From positions 1 to 59,736 of the forward strand of contig CADAUZ010000021.1 in NCBI GenBank assembly GCA_902791215.1: a stretch of 59,736 bases of DNA, written 5' to 3'. Below the pieces are notes generated by a model. The model ran no database searches. It was not told the origin of the DNA and saw only the letters and a program-made list of their open reading frames with translations. This document shows, piece by piece, positions 15,192 to 24,576 of the stretch (position 1 is the stretch's first letter; each line of letters opens with the position of its first letter). The DNA is from Oscillospiraceae bacterium (GTDB taxonomy: Bacteria; Bacillota; Clostridia; Oscillospirales; Oscillospiraceae). Both the position numbers and the translations under genes were made by a program.

Positions 15192-17162
15192 TCACAGGTT
15201 CACCGGCAGGGCACAGGCCCCGTCGGTGCAGATATAGTAGGTGGGCCTGCCGTTTTTGAGCGCCATGGAGCCGGTGAAGGGCGCGGCGGCGGCGAGCAGT
15301 TCTGCGTTTGCCGGGGTCTTGACCAGCACCGCCATCTCCGGCGACCACTTGCGCAGGATCGCCTTCAGCTCGTCCGGGAAGTGCTCGTCCGGCAGGACGG
15401 CCACGGTCTCGCGCCCCGGGCCGTCCGCGCGCATCAACGCCGTGAGGCCGTAGGTGTTCGACGCGGGGTACTGCCCCGCGGCAGTCTTCAAAAAGCCGAG
15501 CTGCTGATCCAGCGCCTCGCGCCACATTTCCTCCGCCGTGAGCCGAAAGAGTCGGTCGAACAGGACCGCCGCCGCGCTGTTGCCGCAGGGCAGGGCCCCG
15601 TCCTGGGTCTCCTTCGGGCGGAGGATAAGCTTTTCCCCATCGGCGGGGGTGTCGAAGTACCCGCCCCGAGGGTCGGCAAAGCGCTTGAGCTCCCCGGCGA
15701 GGGCTTCGGCGTCCAGGAGGTGCTGCGGGTCAAAGTCCGCGGCGTAGAGCTCCACAAGGCCGAGAGCGCAGAAGATGTGATCGCTGAGGCTTGCGTCAAA
15801 GCGCAGCTCCCCATCGCAGAGTCGGGCCCTGAGCTTTCCGTCCGCGCGCATGTTATGCAGGATAAAGGCCGCAAGCTCCTGCGCTTCCAGGAGGTAGCGC
15901 CGGTCTGAGAAGGCGTTCGCCGCGCGGGAGAGGGCCATGAGCATCAGGCCGTTCCAGCCCGCCAAAATCTTGTTGTCGGTAAAGAGCGCCATGCGCCCGG
16001 CCCGGTACTCGCGCAGGCGTTCGCGGAACTCGTCATAGCCCTCGGGCAGGAAGCTCCAGCGGTTGTTAAGCAGGAGGTTCGGGATGCTTTTCCCCTGGAA
16101 GTTGCCCTCGGCGGTGATGTCGTAGCACTCGCAGAAGTGCTTTCCCGCCTCCGCACCGAGGACATTGGAAACCTCGTCGGGCGTGAAGAGGTAATACGCT
16201 CCCTCCTGCCCGTCGCTGTCGGCGTCCTGGCCGCTGTAAAAGCCGCCGTCCGGGGCCTTGAGCTCCCGCAGGCAGTAGTCGAGGGTGTTTTCCGCCGTCT
16301 CGCGCCAGAGAGCCATGTGCCCGTCCTGCCAGGCCTCGGTGTAAGTCAGGGCCAGGAGGGCGTTATCGTAAAGGGTCTTTTCAAAGTGGGGCTTGAGCCA
16401 CTCGCGGTCGGTGGAGTAGCGACAGAAGCCGCCGCCGAAATGGTCATAGATGCCGCCCCGGTACATCTGCCGCAGGGTATGCTCGACGGCCTCGCGCGGC
16501 TTGCGGTCGTTTTTGGCGGCAGCATACTCCATCAGGAACAGGAGGTTATGCGGGGAGGGGAATTTGGTCGACCAGCCGAAGCCGCCGTACTCCTTGTCGT
16601 AGGAGCTCATGAGCTGCTCCATGGCCTTGCGCGGCAGGTCCTCCGCCGCCTCGCCCGTTTCCGTCTCCTGCTTAAGGTAGGCGGTCATCTCGCTTGCGGT
16701 GTGCAGAAGCTCTGCGCGGTCGGCGCTCCACTTCTCGGCGATGGCCGTGAGCAAAAAGCGCAGGCCCATGCGTCCGCCGCGGTTTTCCTTCGGAAAGTAG
16801 GTGCCGATGAAGAAGGGCTCCTGCTCCGGGGTCAGGATCGCGGTCAGGGGCCAGCCGCCGCTGCCGTTTGCCGCGACGCAGGCCTGCATATACACGCTGT
16901 CCACGTCGGGCCGCTCCTCGCGGTCGACCTTGACGGCGACGTAGGATTTGTTCAGGATCTCCGCTACGCTCTGGTCCTCGAAGGACTCGTGCGCCATGAC
17001 ATGGCACCAGTGGCAGGTGGAATAGCCGATGGAGAGAAAGACGGGCTTGTCCTCCCGCTTTGCCTTCTCGAACGCCTCCGCGCCCCAGGGATACCAGTCC
17101 ACCGGGTTTTCCGCGTGCTGACGCAGATAGGGGGATTTTTCGTATATCAGTCGATTGCTCAT
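15192..17162 (-). CDS. DUF255 thioredoxin-like / YyaL family protein
   Basis: 656 aa from the ATG at 17162 (GGGAG upstream); a longer frame to 17264 has no support. The N-terminus [21 protein letters not shown] and the redox motif [14 protein letters not shown] (Cys-His-Trp-Cys near residue 50) define this family. The rest is an alpha/alpha toroid like N-acylglucosamine epimerases ([21 protein letters not shown]). Members are conserved from bacteria to man but the biochemical role is not settled. Length is normal (650-700). Confidence 0.92.
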   Translation of the reverse strand: MSNRLIYEKSPYLRQHAENPVDWYPWGAEAFEKAKREDKPVFLSIGYSTCHWCHVMAHESFEDQSVAEILNKSYVAVKVDREERPDVDSVYMQACVAANGSGGWPLTAILTPEQEPFFIGTYFPKENRGGRMGLRFLLTAIAEKWSADRAELLHTASEMTAYLKQETETGEAAEDLPRKAMEQLMSSYDKEYGGFGWSTKFPSPHNLLFLMEYAAAKNDRKPREAVEHTLRQMYRGGIYDHFGGGFCRYSTDREWLKPHFEKTLYDNALLALTYTEAWQDGHMALWRETAENTLDYCLRELKAPDGGFYSGQDADSDGQEGAYYLFTPDEVSNVLGAEAGKHFCECYDITAEGNFQGKSIPNLLLNNRWSFLPEGYDEFRERLREYRAGRMALFTDNKILAGWNGLMLMALSRAANAFSDRRYLLEAQELAAFILHNMRADGKLRARLCDGELRFDASLSDHIFCALGLVELYAADFDPQHLLDAEALAGELKRFADPRGGYFDTPADGEKLILRPKETQDGALPCGNSAAAVLFDRLFRLTAEEMWREALDQQLGFLKTAAGQYPASNTYGLTALMRADGPGRETVAVLPDEHFPDELKAILRKWSPEMAVLVKTPANAELLAAAAPFTGSMALKNGRPTYYICTDGACALPVNL

Positions 17163-17228
17163 GGGTATTCTCCCTTGTGTACGTTTTTGTTTATTATACC
17201 CATTCGGCGCGTTTCTTGCAAGTCGGTG

Positions 17229-17257
17229 TTGGCGGGTTTCAAAGAGTGTGGTATAAT
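17229..17257 (+). promoter_or_regulatory. Promoter of TPR/DUF4037 operon
   Basis: TTGGCG (17229-17234), 17-bp spacer, TATAAT (17252-17257) with an extended TGTGG, 32 bp before the start codon. Confidence 0.7.
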
Positions 17258-17289
17258 GAATCAACGATACCCTTTAAGGATGAGTCAAC

Positions 17290-18105
17290 ATGGACCACAA
17301 CGAATTTTGCTGCATTTTTGATACGACCCAATATACCGGCACGCCGGACGCGGAGCCCTGCCCGCAGGCACTCGATGTGCCGCGGCTCATCGGGCGCTTT
17401 GACGCCCTGTGCAATCAGGGCCGGGAGCAGGACGCCCGCGATCTGCTGGAGCAGGCGCTTCAAACCGCAAAGCAGGGCGGAGACTGGCGCGCGGAGCTGA
17501 GCGTCACGAATGAGCTCCTTGGCCAATACCGCCGCACGCAGGAAAAGGACAAGGCCCTGGATGCCGTCAATCACGCGCTGGAGATCATCCGCGTCCATCA
17601 CCTGGGCCGCACCGTCTCGGGCGCGACGATCCTCTTAAACGCCGCGACGACTCTCAAGGCCTTCGGGCACGCTCCCGAGTCCATCCCCATCTTTACCCAT
17701 GTGGCCCGGGTCTATGCTGACAATCTCGACCCCAATGACTACCGCTTTGCGGGGCTTTACAACAATATGGCCCTGAGCTATGACGACATTGACGATGTAA
17801 AGAGCGCCGAGCGCTTTTTCATGCTGGCGCTCAAAACCATCGAGCAGACCGATCACCCGGAAAACGACAGCGCCGTGACCTGGTGCAATCTCGCGGAGAT
17901 GTACGGAAAGCGCGATTTGGAGGACGAGCGCATCGGGGACTGCCTGGAGATGGCCTGGGACCTGCTCAATGCCCCCGGCCTGCCGCGCGACGGCTACCAT
18001 GCCTTCACGATCTCCAAGTGCGCGCCGACTTTCGATTATTACGGCTACTTCCTCTACGCGAAGGAGCTTCGGGAAAGGGCGGAGAAGATCTATGCAGGGA
18101 CTTGA
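17290..18105 (+). CDS. Tetratricopeptide-repeat protein
   Basis: 271 aa, soluble, no signal peptide. Helical repeats with TPR spacing run through residues 40-230: GREQDARDLLEQALQ, EKDKALDAVNHALEII, GLYNNMALSYDDI, SAERFFMLALKTIEQ, VTWCNLAEMYGKRD. Such scaffolds bind protein partners. The next gene (DUF4037) begins inside its last codons, a 14-nt overlap, indicating translational coupling and probably a functional pair. Confidence 0.85.
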   Translation: MDHNEFCCIFDTTQYTGTPDAEPCPQALDVPRLIGRFDALCNQGREQDARDLLEQALQTAKQGGDWRAELSVTNELLGQYRRTQEKDKALDAVNHALEIIRVHHLGRTVSGATILLNAATTLKAFGHAPESIPIFTHVARVYADNLDPNDYRFAGLYNNMALSYDDIDDVKSAERFFMLALKTIEQTDHPENDSAVTWCNLAEMYGKRDLEDERIGDCLEMAWDLLNAPGLPRDGYHAFTISKCAPTFDYYGYFLYAKELRERAEKIYAGT

Positions 18106-19015
18106 AGAGGCGCGCAGGCTCTATGAGCGCTGCGGCGTCGACATGATCGAGCGGCTCTTTCCGAAATGGGCCGGGCGCATCGCCGTCGGCCTTGCGGGCC
18201 ACGGCTCGGAGTGCTTCGGCTTTGACGACGAGCTCTCGCGCGACCACGACTTTCCCGAGGGCTTCTGCCTCTGGGTAGACGATGAGACGGACCGCGCGAT
18301 CGGGGTGCAGCTTGCCCGCGCCTACCGGGCGCTCCCCTTCAAGAAAGCCGCCGAGCGCAGCGCCCTGAGCGAGACGGGCCGCGGCGTGCGGCGCATAAGC
18401 GATTTCTACAGCCGCTATACCGGCACTCCCGGTGCGCCGGAGAGCGATATGCAGTGGCTGTCGCTGCCCTCCCACGCGCTGGCGGAGGCCACCAACGGCG
18501 CGGTCTTCCGGGACGATCAGGGGCTGTTCAGTGAGATCCGCGAGACGCTCCTGCACGGCATGCCGGAGGATGTGCGGCTCAAAAAGCTGGCCGCGCGCGT
18601 GATCACCATGGCCCAGGCCGGACAGTACAACTACCCCCGCTGCGTTCGGCACGGAGAATACGGGGCCGCGATGCTTGCCATGACGGAGTTTGTGAATAAC
18701 GCCTGTGAGGCGATCTATCTTTTGAACCGCCGCCACATGCCCTATTACAAGTGGCAGCTTCGGGGGATGGAGAATCTGGAAACCCTCGCGGGGATGAAGG
18801 ACGCGCTGGAATTTCTGCTGACATCCGAAAACGACGAGCAGGGCCGCATCCTCAAGTCCGCCGTCATTGAGGACATCTGCGCCGCCGTGGTGAAGGAGCT
18901 CAAGGCGCAGCACCTGACCCACGGGAGCTGGGACTATCTGGAGCCGCATGCATTTGAGATAGCTTCTCACATTGAAAGCCCCGACCTTCGGGCAATGCAC
19001 ATCATGGAGGGATAA
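18092..19015 (+). CDS. DUF4037 protein, nucleotidyltransferase-like
   Basis: 307 aa. The start overlaps the TPR gene and has GGCGGAG upstream. The N-terminal region contains GLAGHGSECFGFDDELSRDHDF (in part GHGSECFGFDD and SRDHDF), a pattern like the G[GS]-x-D-x-D metal-binding site of minimal nucleotidyltransferases. The rest is helical, with NNACEAIYLLNRRHMPYYKW near 210-230. The family is of unknown function; transfer of a nucleotide to a protein or small molecule is plausible. It forms an operon with the TPR gene. Confidence 0.85.
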   Translation: MQGLEEARRLYERCGVDMIERLFPKWAGRIAVGLAGHGSECFGFDDELSRDHDFPEGFCLWVDDETDRAIGVQLARAYRALPFKKAAERSALSETGRGVRRISDFYSRYTGTPGAPESDMQWLSLPSHALAEATNGAVFRDDQGLFSEIRETLLHGMPEDVRLKKLAARVITMAQAGQYNYPRCVRHGEYGAAMLAMTEFVNNACEAIYLLNRRHMPYYKWQLRGMENLETLAGMKDALEFLLTSENDEQGRILKSAVIEDICAAVVKELKAQHLTHGSWDYLEPHAFEIASHIESPDLRAMHIMEG

Positions 19016-19045
19016 AAAGACAAAATGCGATCATGTCCGTTCTAT

Positions 19046-19184
19046 GTCATTGCGAACCAGTGACCGATGTCACTGGTGTGGCAATCCGTACTCCCTGCGG
19101 CCAGGTTAGATTTCTGAGTTGTTTACTGCCTCCGGCGGGCGGATTGCCACGTCACCAGTGTGTGCACTGGTTCCTCGCAATGAC
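19046..19184. repeat. Dispersed palindromic repeat (GTCATTGCG...CGCAATGAC)
   Basis: Inverted ends GTCATTGCG (19046-19054) and CGCAATGAC (19176-19184), with CCAGTG/CACTGG motifs just inside each end. It lies in the 231-bp gap between the DUF4037 and metallo-hydrolase genes. No ORF is credible. Confidence 0.65.
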
Positions 19185-19246
19185 GGAGAACACCGATGAA
19201 AACTTTTGTACTATATTGTTATATCCCTTTATTGGAGGAACGCACC

Positions 19247-19963
19247 ATGGAGATACGCTGGCTGGGACATGCCTGCTTTACCGTTACCCATAACGGCTAC
19301 ACACTGGCAATCGACCCTTATAATGCGGACTATATCCCGGGCTACCCGAAGCTCAGGGGTGTGAAGGCGGACAAGCTGCTTATAAGCCACGACAGCTACG
19401 GGCACAACTACACGCCCGGCATCGTGCTCTCCGGCAGGCCCGAGAGCGACTGCCCCTTTACCATCACCCCCATGGAGGTCTGGCACGACACGGTTTGCGG
19501 CATCATGCGCGGCAGCTGCCTCATCCATCTCATCGAAGCGGACGGCTTACGCGTGGCCCACATGGGCGACATCGGCGCGCCGCTGACGGGAGAGCAGCTG
19601 AGCAAGCTCTACGACCTCGACGCCATGATGATCACCGCCGGGTCCTGCACGGCGCTGCCCTCCCAGGAGGTCTTTCGCCTGGCCGAGGAACTTTTCCCCA
19701 AGGTGCTCATCCCCATGCACTACCGCGACGGCAAGCGCGGCCCGCGCAGGCTCGAGCATGTGGAGGAGCTGACCAAGCACTACGCCCCCGCCATGGTCCG
19801 GCACTACGACACCGACCGCATCACCATTACCGCCGATATGGAGCCGCAGATCGCGGTGCTCAAATTCCTGGGGCCAACGGAGGAAGAGCAGGGAAATATT
19901 GTCAAAAAGTCCTCCGTTCTCTCCCGCGCCGTGTCGAAGCTGCATATTTCCCGTCGAAAATAA
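19247..19963 (+). CDS. UlaG-like metallo-beta-lactamase-fold protein, degenerate metal site
   Basis: 238 aa from the ATG at 19247 (GGAGGA upstream). The order MEIRWLGHACFTV, then AIDPY, then HMGDIG and PMHYRDG is that of UlaG-type MBL hydrolases. The key HxHxDH motif, however, reads SHDSYGH: the second His is Ser and the Asp is Gly. Later ligands (HMGD, MHY) remain. The protein therefore probably lost normal two-metal hydrolysis, or binds one metal. The C-terminus carries about 30 extra residues ending in basic amino acids. Confidence 0.85.
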   Translation: MEIRWLGHACFTVTHNGYTLAIDPYNADYIPGYPKLRGVKADKLLISHDSYGHNYTPGIVLSGRPESDCPFTITPMEVWHDTVCGIMRGSCLIHLIEADGLRVAHMGDIGAPLTGEQLSKLYDLDAMMITAGSCTALPSQEVFRLAEELFPKVLIPMHYRDGKRGPRRLEHVEELTKHYAPAMVRHYDTDRITITADMEPQIAVLKFLGPTEEEQGNIVKKSSVLSRAVSKLHISRRK

Positions 19964-19985
19964 GCTGAATTTCTCTCTCCCGCAC

Positions 19986-20014
19986 TTGCAATATTCCCGT
20001 ATTACTGATAAAAT
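19986..20014 (+). promoter_or_regulatory. Promoter of envelope operon
   Basis: TTGCAA (19986-19991), 17-bp spacer, TAAAAT (20009-20014), 41 bp before the ATG at 20056. Confidence 0.65.
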
Positions 20015-20055
20015 GATTTAGTTTAATCCAACATCGAACATATCGGAGTGTTTGC

Positions 20056-21663
20056 ATGAAAGCATTTCAAAGAATATTTGCCGCGGTTTTCGCGCTGCTG
20101 CTCTGCCTGAGTCTCTGCACCGGCGCCCTGGCCGCCGGGGAGTCAGACCCCGACTGGGACGCCGTCAACGCCGCCGTGCTGGAAAAATACGGGATCGGCG
20201 AGTACGAGATCTACGCGGGCTACCGCAACCTCGTCACCGGCGAGGAGCACTACATCCGGGGCGACGAGTACGCCGTCGCGGCCAGCATGTTCAAGGTGCC
20301 CCTTTGCATGTACGCCACCGAAGAGCTCCATAACGGCAATATCGACTGGAGCGTCTATGAGCAGTATTTCAGCTTCGATTCCGTTATCCAGGATATCCTC
20401 ATCGACTCGAGCAACGAGCGGGCCTATTTCCTCTGCGACACCTTCCTCGGCGGCTACAACGAGTTTCGCGTGAAGACCGCCCCTTACTACGGGGTCGAGC
20501 CGGGGTCCGAGCCCATGGAGCAGACAATGGTCAACATGTACACGCCCCGCGAGTTCATCAACTGCCTGGATCTGCTGTACCGTGAGCCGGAGCGCTTCCC
20601 CAACATCATCGAGACCATGCAGAAGGCCATGACCGACCGCTTCTTCAAGACCAATGAGCCGCGCTTCCGCATCGCGCACAAGCCCGGCTGGATTGCGGAG
20701 GACCTGATCTTAAACGACTGCGCCATCTGCTACACCACCCAGCCCATCGCCATCGTGGTCTTCTCCCGCGGCAGCGCGACCTCGGAGGAGTTTCTGAGCG
20801 CCTGGTGCACCGCCATGTGCGAGTACACCGAGAAGCTGGCGAACAAGCCCTCCCCCACCCCGGAGCCGACGCCCGCCCCCGTTCCGGCGACGCCCGTGCC
20901 CGTCGTGACGCCCGCGCCCGCCTCCGCCGCTTCCGCCGCGCCCGACCGGGTGGCGCTTCCCATGATCGTGCCCGCCGTGGCCATCGGCGCCTTCCTGCTG
21001 ATAGGACTCATTGTGACCATTGTTTTGTGCGTCAAGTACCGCACGCGCTTTATCGGGCTGTTCCTGGCCCTGGTCCTGAGCGCCGCCGCCATGGCCCTTT
21101 CCGCGGCCGGGGTCTATTACGGCACGGTGTACGCAAAGCCCAGCGGCGACCCCGCGCAGAGCGTCACGCGCTTCCTCGACGCGATCTGCACCGGCAACTA
21201 CCCCGCCGCCTACACGGAGCTGCGCGACTACTCAGACCTCGGCCTAGCCGAGACGCCCTCCTCCCCCGCCGGGCAGCGCATCCAGCAGGCCCTGCATGAG
21301 AGCTATTCCTATTCCCTCGCGGGCGAGTGCCGCACGGAGAAGCTGGAGGCCGTACAGCCGGTGCGCTTTACGTACCTGGATCTGGCACGGCTCGAGCAGG
21401 CCGTGGCCGACGAGACCCAGCGCCAGGCCGAGGTCATCGTGCAGAGCCGCTCCGTCAGCGAGGTGTACGACGAGAACCGGCGCTACCGGCCCGAGGTTGC
21501 TAACGAGGCGTATCTGGCGGCCCTGAACGTGGTGCTGCAGAACGCCCCCGCCTACTACGCCGAGACGCAGTTCGACCTTTCCCTGGCCTATACCGACGGC
21601 CGCTGGCAGATCCTCGCAAGCCCCGCGCTGCTGCGCGCCCTTGCCGGCGGGATCGGATATTGA
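20056..21663 (+). CDS. Beta-lactamase-like hydrolase with two TMs and extracellular NTF2-like tail
   Basis: 535 aa. A signal peptide (1-27) ends in GALAA. The hydrolase domain carries SMFK (77-80, nucleophile motif), SSNE in the SDN position and HKPG in the place of KTG. After a Pro/Thr/Ala spacer come two membrane spans (about 302-326 and 332-356), returning the chain to the outside, and a final domain (about 362-535, starting DPAQSVTRFLDAICTGNYPAAY) with an NTF2/DUF4878-like pattern. It is related to the gene at 5622 but has a different tail. Likely a cell-wall enzyme or substrate sensor. First gene of a three-gene operon. Confidence 0.8.
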   Translation: MKAFQRIFAAVFALLLCLSLCTGALAAGESDPDWDAVNAAVLEKYGIGEYEIYAGYRNLVTGEEHYIRGDEYAVAASMFKVPLCMYATEELHNGNIDWSVYEQYFSFDSVIQDILIDSSNERAYFLCDTFLGGYNEFRVKTAPYYGVEPGSEPMEQTMVNMYTPREFINCLDLLYREPERFPNIIETMQKAMTDRFFKTNEPRFRIAHKPGWIAEDLILNDCAICYTTQPIAIVVFSRGSATSEEFLSAWCTAMCEYTEKLANKPSPTPEPTPAPVPATPVPVVTPAPASAASAAPDRVALPMIVPAVAIGAFLLIGLIVTIVLCVKYRTRFIGLFLALVLSAAAMALSAAGVYYGTVYAKPSGDPAQSVTRFLDAICTGNYPAAYTELRDYSDLGLAETPSSPAGQRIQQALHESYSYSLAGECRTEKLEAVQPVRFTYLDLARLEQAVADETQRQAEVIVQSRSVSEVYDENRRYRPEVANEAYLAALNVVLQNAPAYYAETQFDLSLAYTDGRWQILASPALLRALAGGIGY

Positions 21664-21675
21664 TGGAGACAGAGC

Positions 21676-23247
21676 ATGAGTAAGGACAATTACGATTTCA
21701 ATGATCTTGACGCCATCCTCGCCGAATTTCGGGACGGGGGCACGGCGGAAGAAGCGCCCGTACCGGAAGCGGAGCCGGTAAAACCGGCCCCGGAAACTGA
21801 GCCCGCCGTGGAGGTCTATTCCTCCCACGCGGCCGACTCCCCCTTCTCAGCCCCCGGCAGCGAGGACACCGTGCGCTATGAGCTGCCGCCCATCTACTCC
21901 CGTGAGGAGGAGAAGGAGCGCAAGGCGGCGCAGAAGTCCCGCTTCCGTAAAGCAAAGCCCGAGCCGGAGACCGCCGCCGGGACCGAAGATCCCGGCGAGA
22001 GCGAGGAAGAGGCGCCGAAGAAAAAGCGCCGCCTCGGCAGGAAAGCCAAAACGGAGCCCAAAGAAGAAAAGCCGAAAAAGGAACCCAAGCCGCCGCGCGT
22101 CTATGCCAAAAAGCGCATCCCCTGGATCCTGCGGGCGCTGATGACGCTGGTGTTCCTCGCGGCTGCGCTGGCCGCTCTGGTGTGGACGCTTGTGTACCTG
22201 CACCCGGCCTCCGGCACGCTCAACGCCTTCTCGGCCGCCGACGCGAAGCTGCGCCTCGCCGGGAAGCTGGACGAGTATGTCAACAACGCGGCCGCAGACG
22301 CGCTGGGCGATCTGACCTATATCAAGAAGGTCTACACCCTGCAGGAGAGCGCCACCGTGGCCCCCGCGCCCGATCCCGACGGCTTCGGCACCACCTACGA
22401 TCCCGCCGACATCACGGAGCTTATAAACCGCGCCGCGATCCTCATCGACGGACAGAAGATGATCTTTGACCCCACCGCGGACTTTGTGCCGGACGAGCCG
22501 ATCCGCTACTACTACGACGACACCATCCTTGTCATCACCTGGCAGGAATACATCGAGCAGCGCTGCTGCACCTTCGCCGAGGTGAAGGTTGCCCACGGCT
22601 CGCAGCTCAGGCGCAAGCTTGCCGAGGACAGCTACAGTTCGAGCGTCCAGCTCTACGCCTCCGACATGGCAAATGCCTCCAACGCGGTGGTGGCCATGAA
22701 CGGCGACTTCTACGCCTTCCGCGACCTGGGCATCACGGCCTACCAGCGCAAGCTCTACCGCAACAATCCCGCCCAGGTGGACTCCTGCTTCTTCACCGCC
22801 TCCGGCGACATGCTCTTTACCCGGGCAGGTGAGCTCATGGGCGAGGGCGAGGCCGAGGCCTTCATCCAGGCAAACGACGTGGTCTTTGCCGTGGCTTTCG
22901 GGCCGGTGCTGGTCGATAACGGGGAGCTGCAGTACTGCTCCGGCTACCCCATCGGTGAGGTCAACACCGAGTACTCCCGCTCCTGCATCTCCATGACGGA
23001 CGAGCTTCACTACCTGCTCATGACCATCAACCACACGCCCGACGCCCGTCCCCGCGCCACCATCAACGAGCTTGCCCGCATCATCTACTCCAAGAACGTC
23101 TGGAAGGCCTACACCCTCGACGGCGGCCAGACAGCCGAGATCATCATGATGGGCGCGCCCATCAACCACGTCGACTTCGGCGTGGAGCGCGCCGTGAGCG
23201 ACATTATCTACTTTGCAACCGCCATTCCCGAGGAGGTGCGTCGATGA
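21676..23247 (+). CDS. Membrane-anchored phosphodiester glycosidase (NAGPA-like)
   Basis: 523 aa. Residues 1-145 are cytosolic, acidic then strongly Lys/Arg/Glu-rich. One membrane span lies at about 152-174. The outer domain (about 300-523) shows the phosphodiester glycosidase pattern: VVAMNGDFYAF, LFTRAGE, FGPVLVDNGE, YTLDGGQTAEI. Such enzymes cleave N-acetylglucosamine-1-phosphodiester bonds; in bacteria the substrate is probably a wall or exopolysaccharide glycan. GGAG precedes the ATG, 12 bp after the previous gene, and the next gene overlaps by ATGA. Confidence 0.9.
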   Translation: MSKDNYDFNDLDAILAEFRDGGTAEEAPVPEAEPVKPAPETEPAVEVYSSHAADSPFSAPGSEDTVRYELPPIYSREEEKERKAAQKSRFRKAKPEPETAAGTEDPGESEEEAPKKKRRLGRKAKTEPKEEKPKKEPKPPRVYAKKRIPWILRALMTLVFLAAALAALVWTLVYLHPASGTLNAFSAADAKLRLAGKLDEYVNNAAADALGDLTYIKKVYTLQESATVAPAPDPDGFGTTYDPADITELINRAAILIDGQKMIFDPTADFVPDEPIRYYYDDTILVITWQEYIEQRCCTFAEVKVAHGSQLRRKLAEDSYSSSVQLYASDMANASNAVVAMNGDFYAFRDLGITAYQRKLYRNNPAQVDSCFFTASGDMLFTRAGELMGEGEAEAFIQANDVVFAVAFGPVLVDNGELQYCSGYPIGEVNTEYSRSCISMTDELHYLLMTINHTPDARPRATINELARIIYSKNVWKAYTLDGGQTAEIIMMGAPINHVDFGVERAVSDIIYFATAIPEEVRR

Positions 23248-24275
23248 ATCCCATAGCCGTATACTTCGACACCACCGTTCTCTACTGGAGCGCGATCATC
23301 ATCACCGCGGGGCTGCTGGCGGCGCTGCTGATGAGCCTTTCGCTGCAGGTGACCAACAAGGGCCGCATCGTGTCCATGATGCTCTTCTTCCCGCTGGCGC
23401 TGGCTTTCTCGATCCCGCTCTGCAGGATGCTGCACTGGTACTGCCATCAGGAGCAGTATGACGGCTTTTTCAAGGCCATGACGGATTACTCCGCCGGCAG
23501 CTACGTCCTGCCCGCCGCCATCCCCGGCGTGTGGCTTGCCGCCTGGATCGCCGCCAAGCTCGACGACGGCGACACCGCAAAGCTCCTGGACGCCGCCGCC
23601 CCCGGCATGGCACTCGTCATCGCCTTCGTGAGGCTCAGCGCCCTGTTCTCCTCCGCCTGCCGCAGCAAGATTTCCGTGACCACCGGGGTATTGCAGCATC
23701 TGCCCATCGCCGCCGGGATCACCAACTCCGCAGGCGTGACCGAGTACCGCTTTGCCACCTTCTTTGTACACTTCCTGCTGATGCTGCTGTTCTGCCTGCT
23801 GCTGCTGAAATTCTTCATGAAGTACCGCAACTTCCCCATGAAGGCCGGGCGCAGGGAGGGCAACACCGTCAACATGTTCCTGCTGCTGTACGCAGCTTCG
23901 GAAATGATTCTGGACTCCACCCGCTACGACTCGAGCTTCCTGCCGCAAAACGGCTTTGTGAGCATCGTGCAGATCGTCACCGCCGTGTGCATCCTGCTGC
24001 TGCTCATCCACTACAGCCGCCTGTCCATCCAGGCAAACGGGACGCGCATCTGGCACTGGCTGCTGTGGATTTTGTGGCTTATCGCCCTCGGCTGCGGCGG
24101 CTTTACGGAGTATCTGGTGCAGCGCCACGGCGACTGGTATCTCCGCTGCTACGGCGCGATGGCCCTGTGCTGCATCATCCTCATCGCGGTTGTGTACCGC
24201 CTCTACGTGACCGCCAGCGGACGCATCGAGGAAGAGGACGAGGAAGACAGCAAAGCCGCGGAGAGTGAAGAATAA
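23244..24275 (+). CDS. Lgt-like (prolipoprotein diacylglyceryl transferase-related) membrane protein
   Basis: 343 aa, about seven to eight membrane spans, acidic C-terminal tail (EEEDEEDSKAAESEE). ATGA overlap with the upstream gene. The order of motifs follows Lgt: an early loop PAAIPGVWLAAW, VRLSALFSSACR at the place of the GRxGNF motif, and the late YAASEMILDSTRYDSS helix that resembles the Lgt ERF/LRYD region. The conserved Gly-Asn and active-site His-Gly residues of true Lgt are not evident, so it is probably a paralogue with a different acceptor. It ends at a strong terminator. Confidence 0.7.
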   Translation: MNPIAVYFDTTVLYWSAIIITAGLLAALLMSLSLQVTNKGRIVSMMLFFPLALAFSIPLCRMLHWYCHQEQYDGFFKAMTDYSAGSYVLPAAIPGVWLAAWIAAKLDDGDTAKLLDAAAPGMALVIAFVRLSALFSSACRSKISVTTGVLQHLPIAAGITNSAGVTEYRFATFFVHFLLMLLFCLLLLKFFMKYRNFPMKAGRREGNTVNMFLLLYAASEMILDSTRYDSSFLPQNGFVSIVQIVTAVCILLLLIHYSRLSIQANGTRIWHWLLWILWLIALGCGGFTEYLVQRHGDWYLRCYGAMALCCIILIAVVYRLYVTASGRIEEEDEEDSKAAESEE

Positions 24276-24286
24276 ACATATAAAAG

Positions 24287-24335
24287 CAAGACCGCAGGGG
24301 TCGATCCGGTGGATCAGTCCCTGCGGTCTTTTTAT
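24287..24335 (+). terminator. Terminator of envelope operon
   Basis: Stem AAGACCGCAGGG (24288-24299) / CCCTGCGGTCTT (24319-24330), followed by a T-run. The loop contains a further GATCC/GGATC pair. Confidence 0.85.
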
Positions 24336-24373
24336 TGTTTTTGGGGTATCTTAGTCAGCAAAGGCTGAACTTG

Positions 24374-24513
24374 GCTCCCCCTCTGGGGGAGCTGGCACCA
24401 GTGTCGCAACACTGGTGACTGAGAGGGCTGGCGGTCGGCCCGCGAACCCCTCTCCGTCGCTTTGCGACACCTCTCCCCCGAGACGCCGCTGCGCGGCTGG
24501 GGCGAGGCAAGTG
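24374..24513. repeat. Dispersed GGCTCCCCCT...GAGGCAAGTGT repeat, copy 1
   Basis: A 140-bp intergenic repeat in the same order as 38016-38129: GGCTCCCCC, GGGGGAGCTG, CTGAGAGGG, CTCTCCGTC, GACACCTC, GGCTGGGG and GAGGCAAGTGT. It is rich in small hairpins. Together with the terminator it accounts for the 300-bp gap between convergent genes. Confidence 0.75.
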
Positions 24514-24576
24514 TTTAACTGTTGTGGGTGTGGGGGTAAGCCCCGCTGTGTAAAACCGATACGCATATTGTTTATT

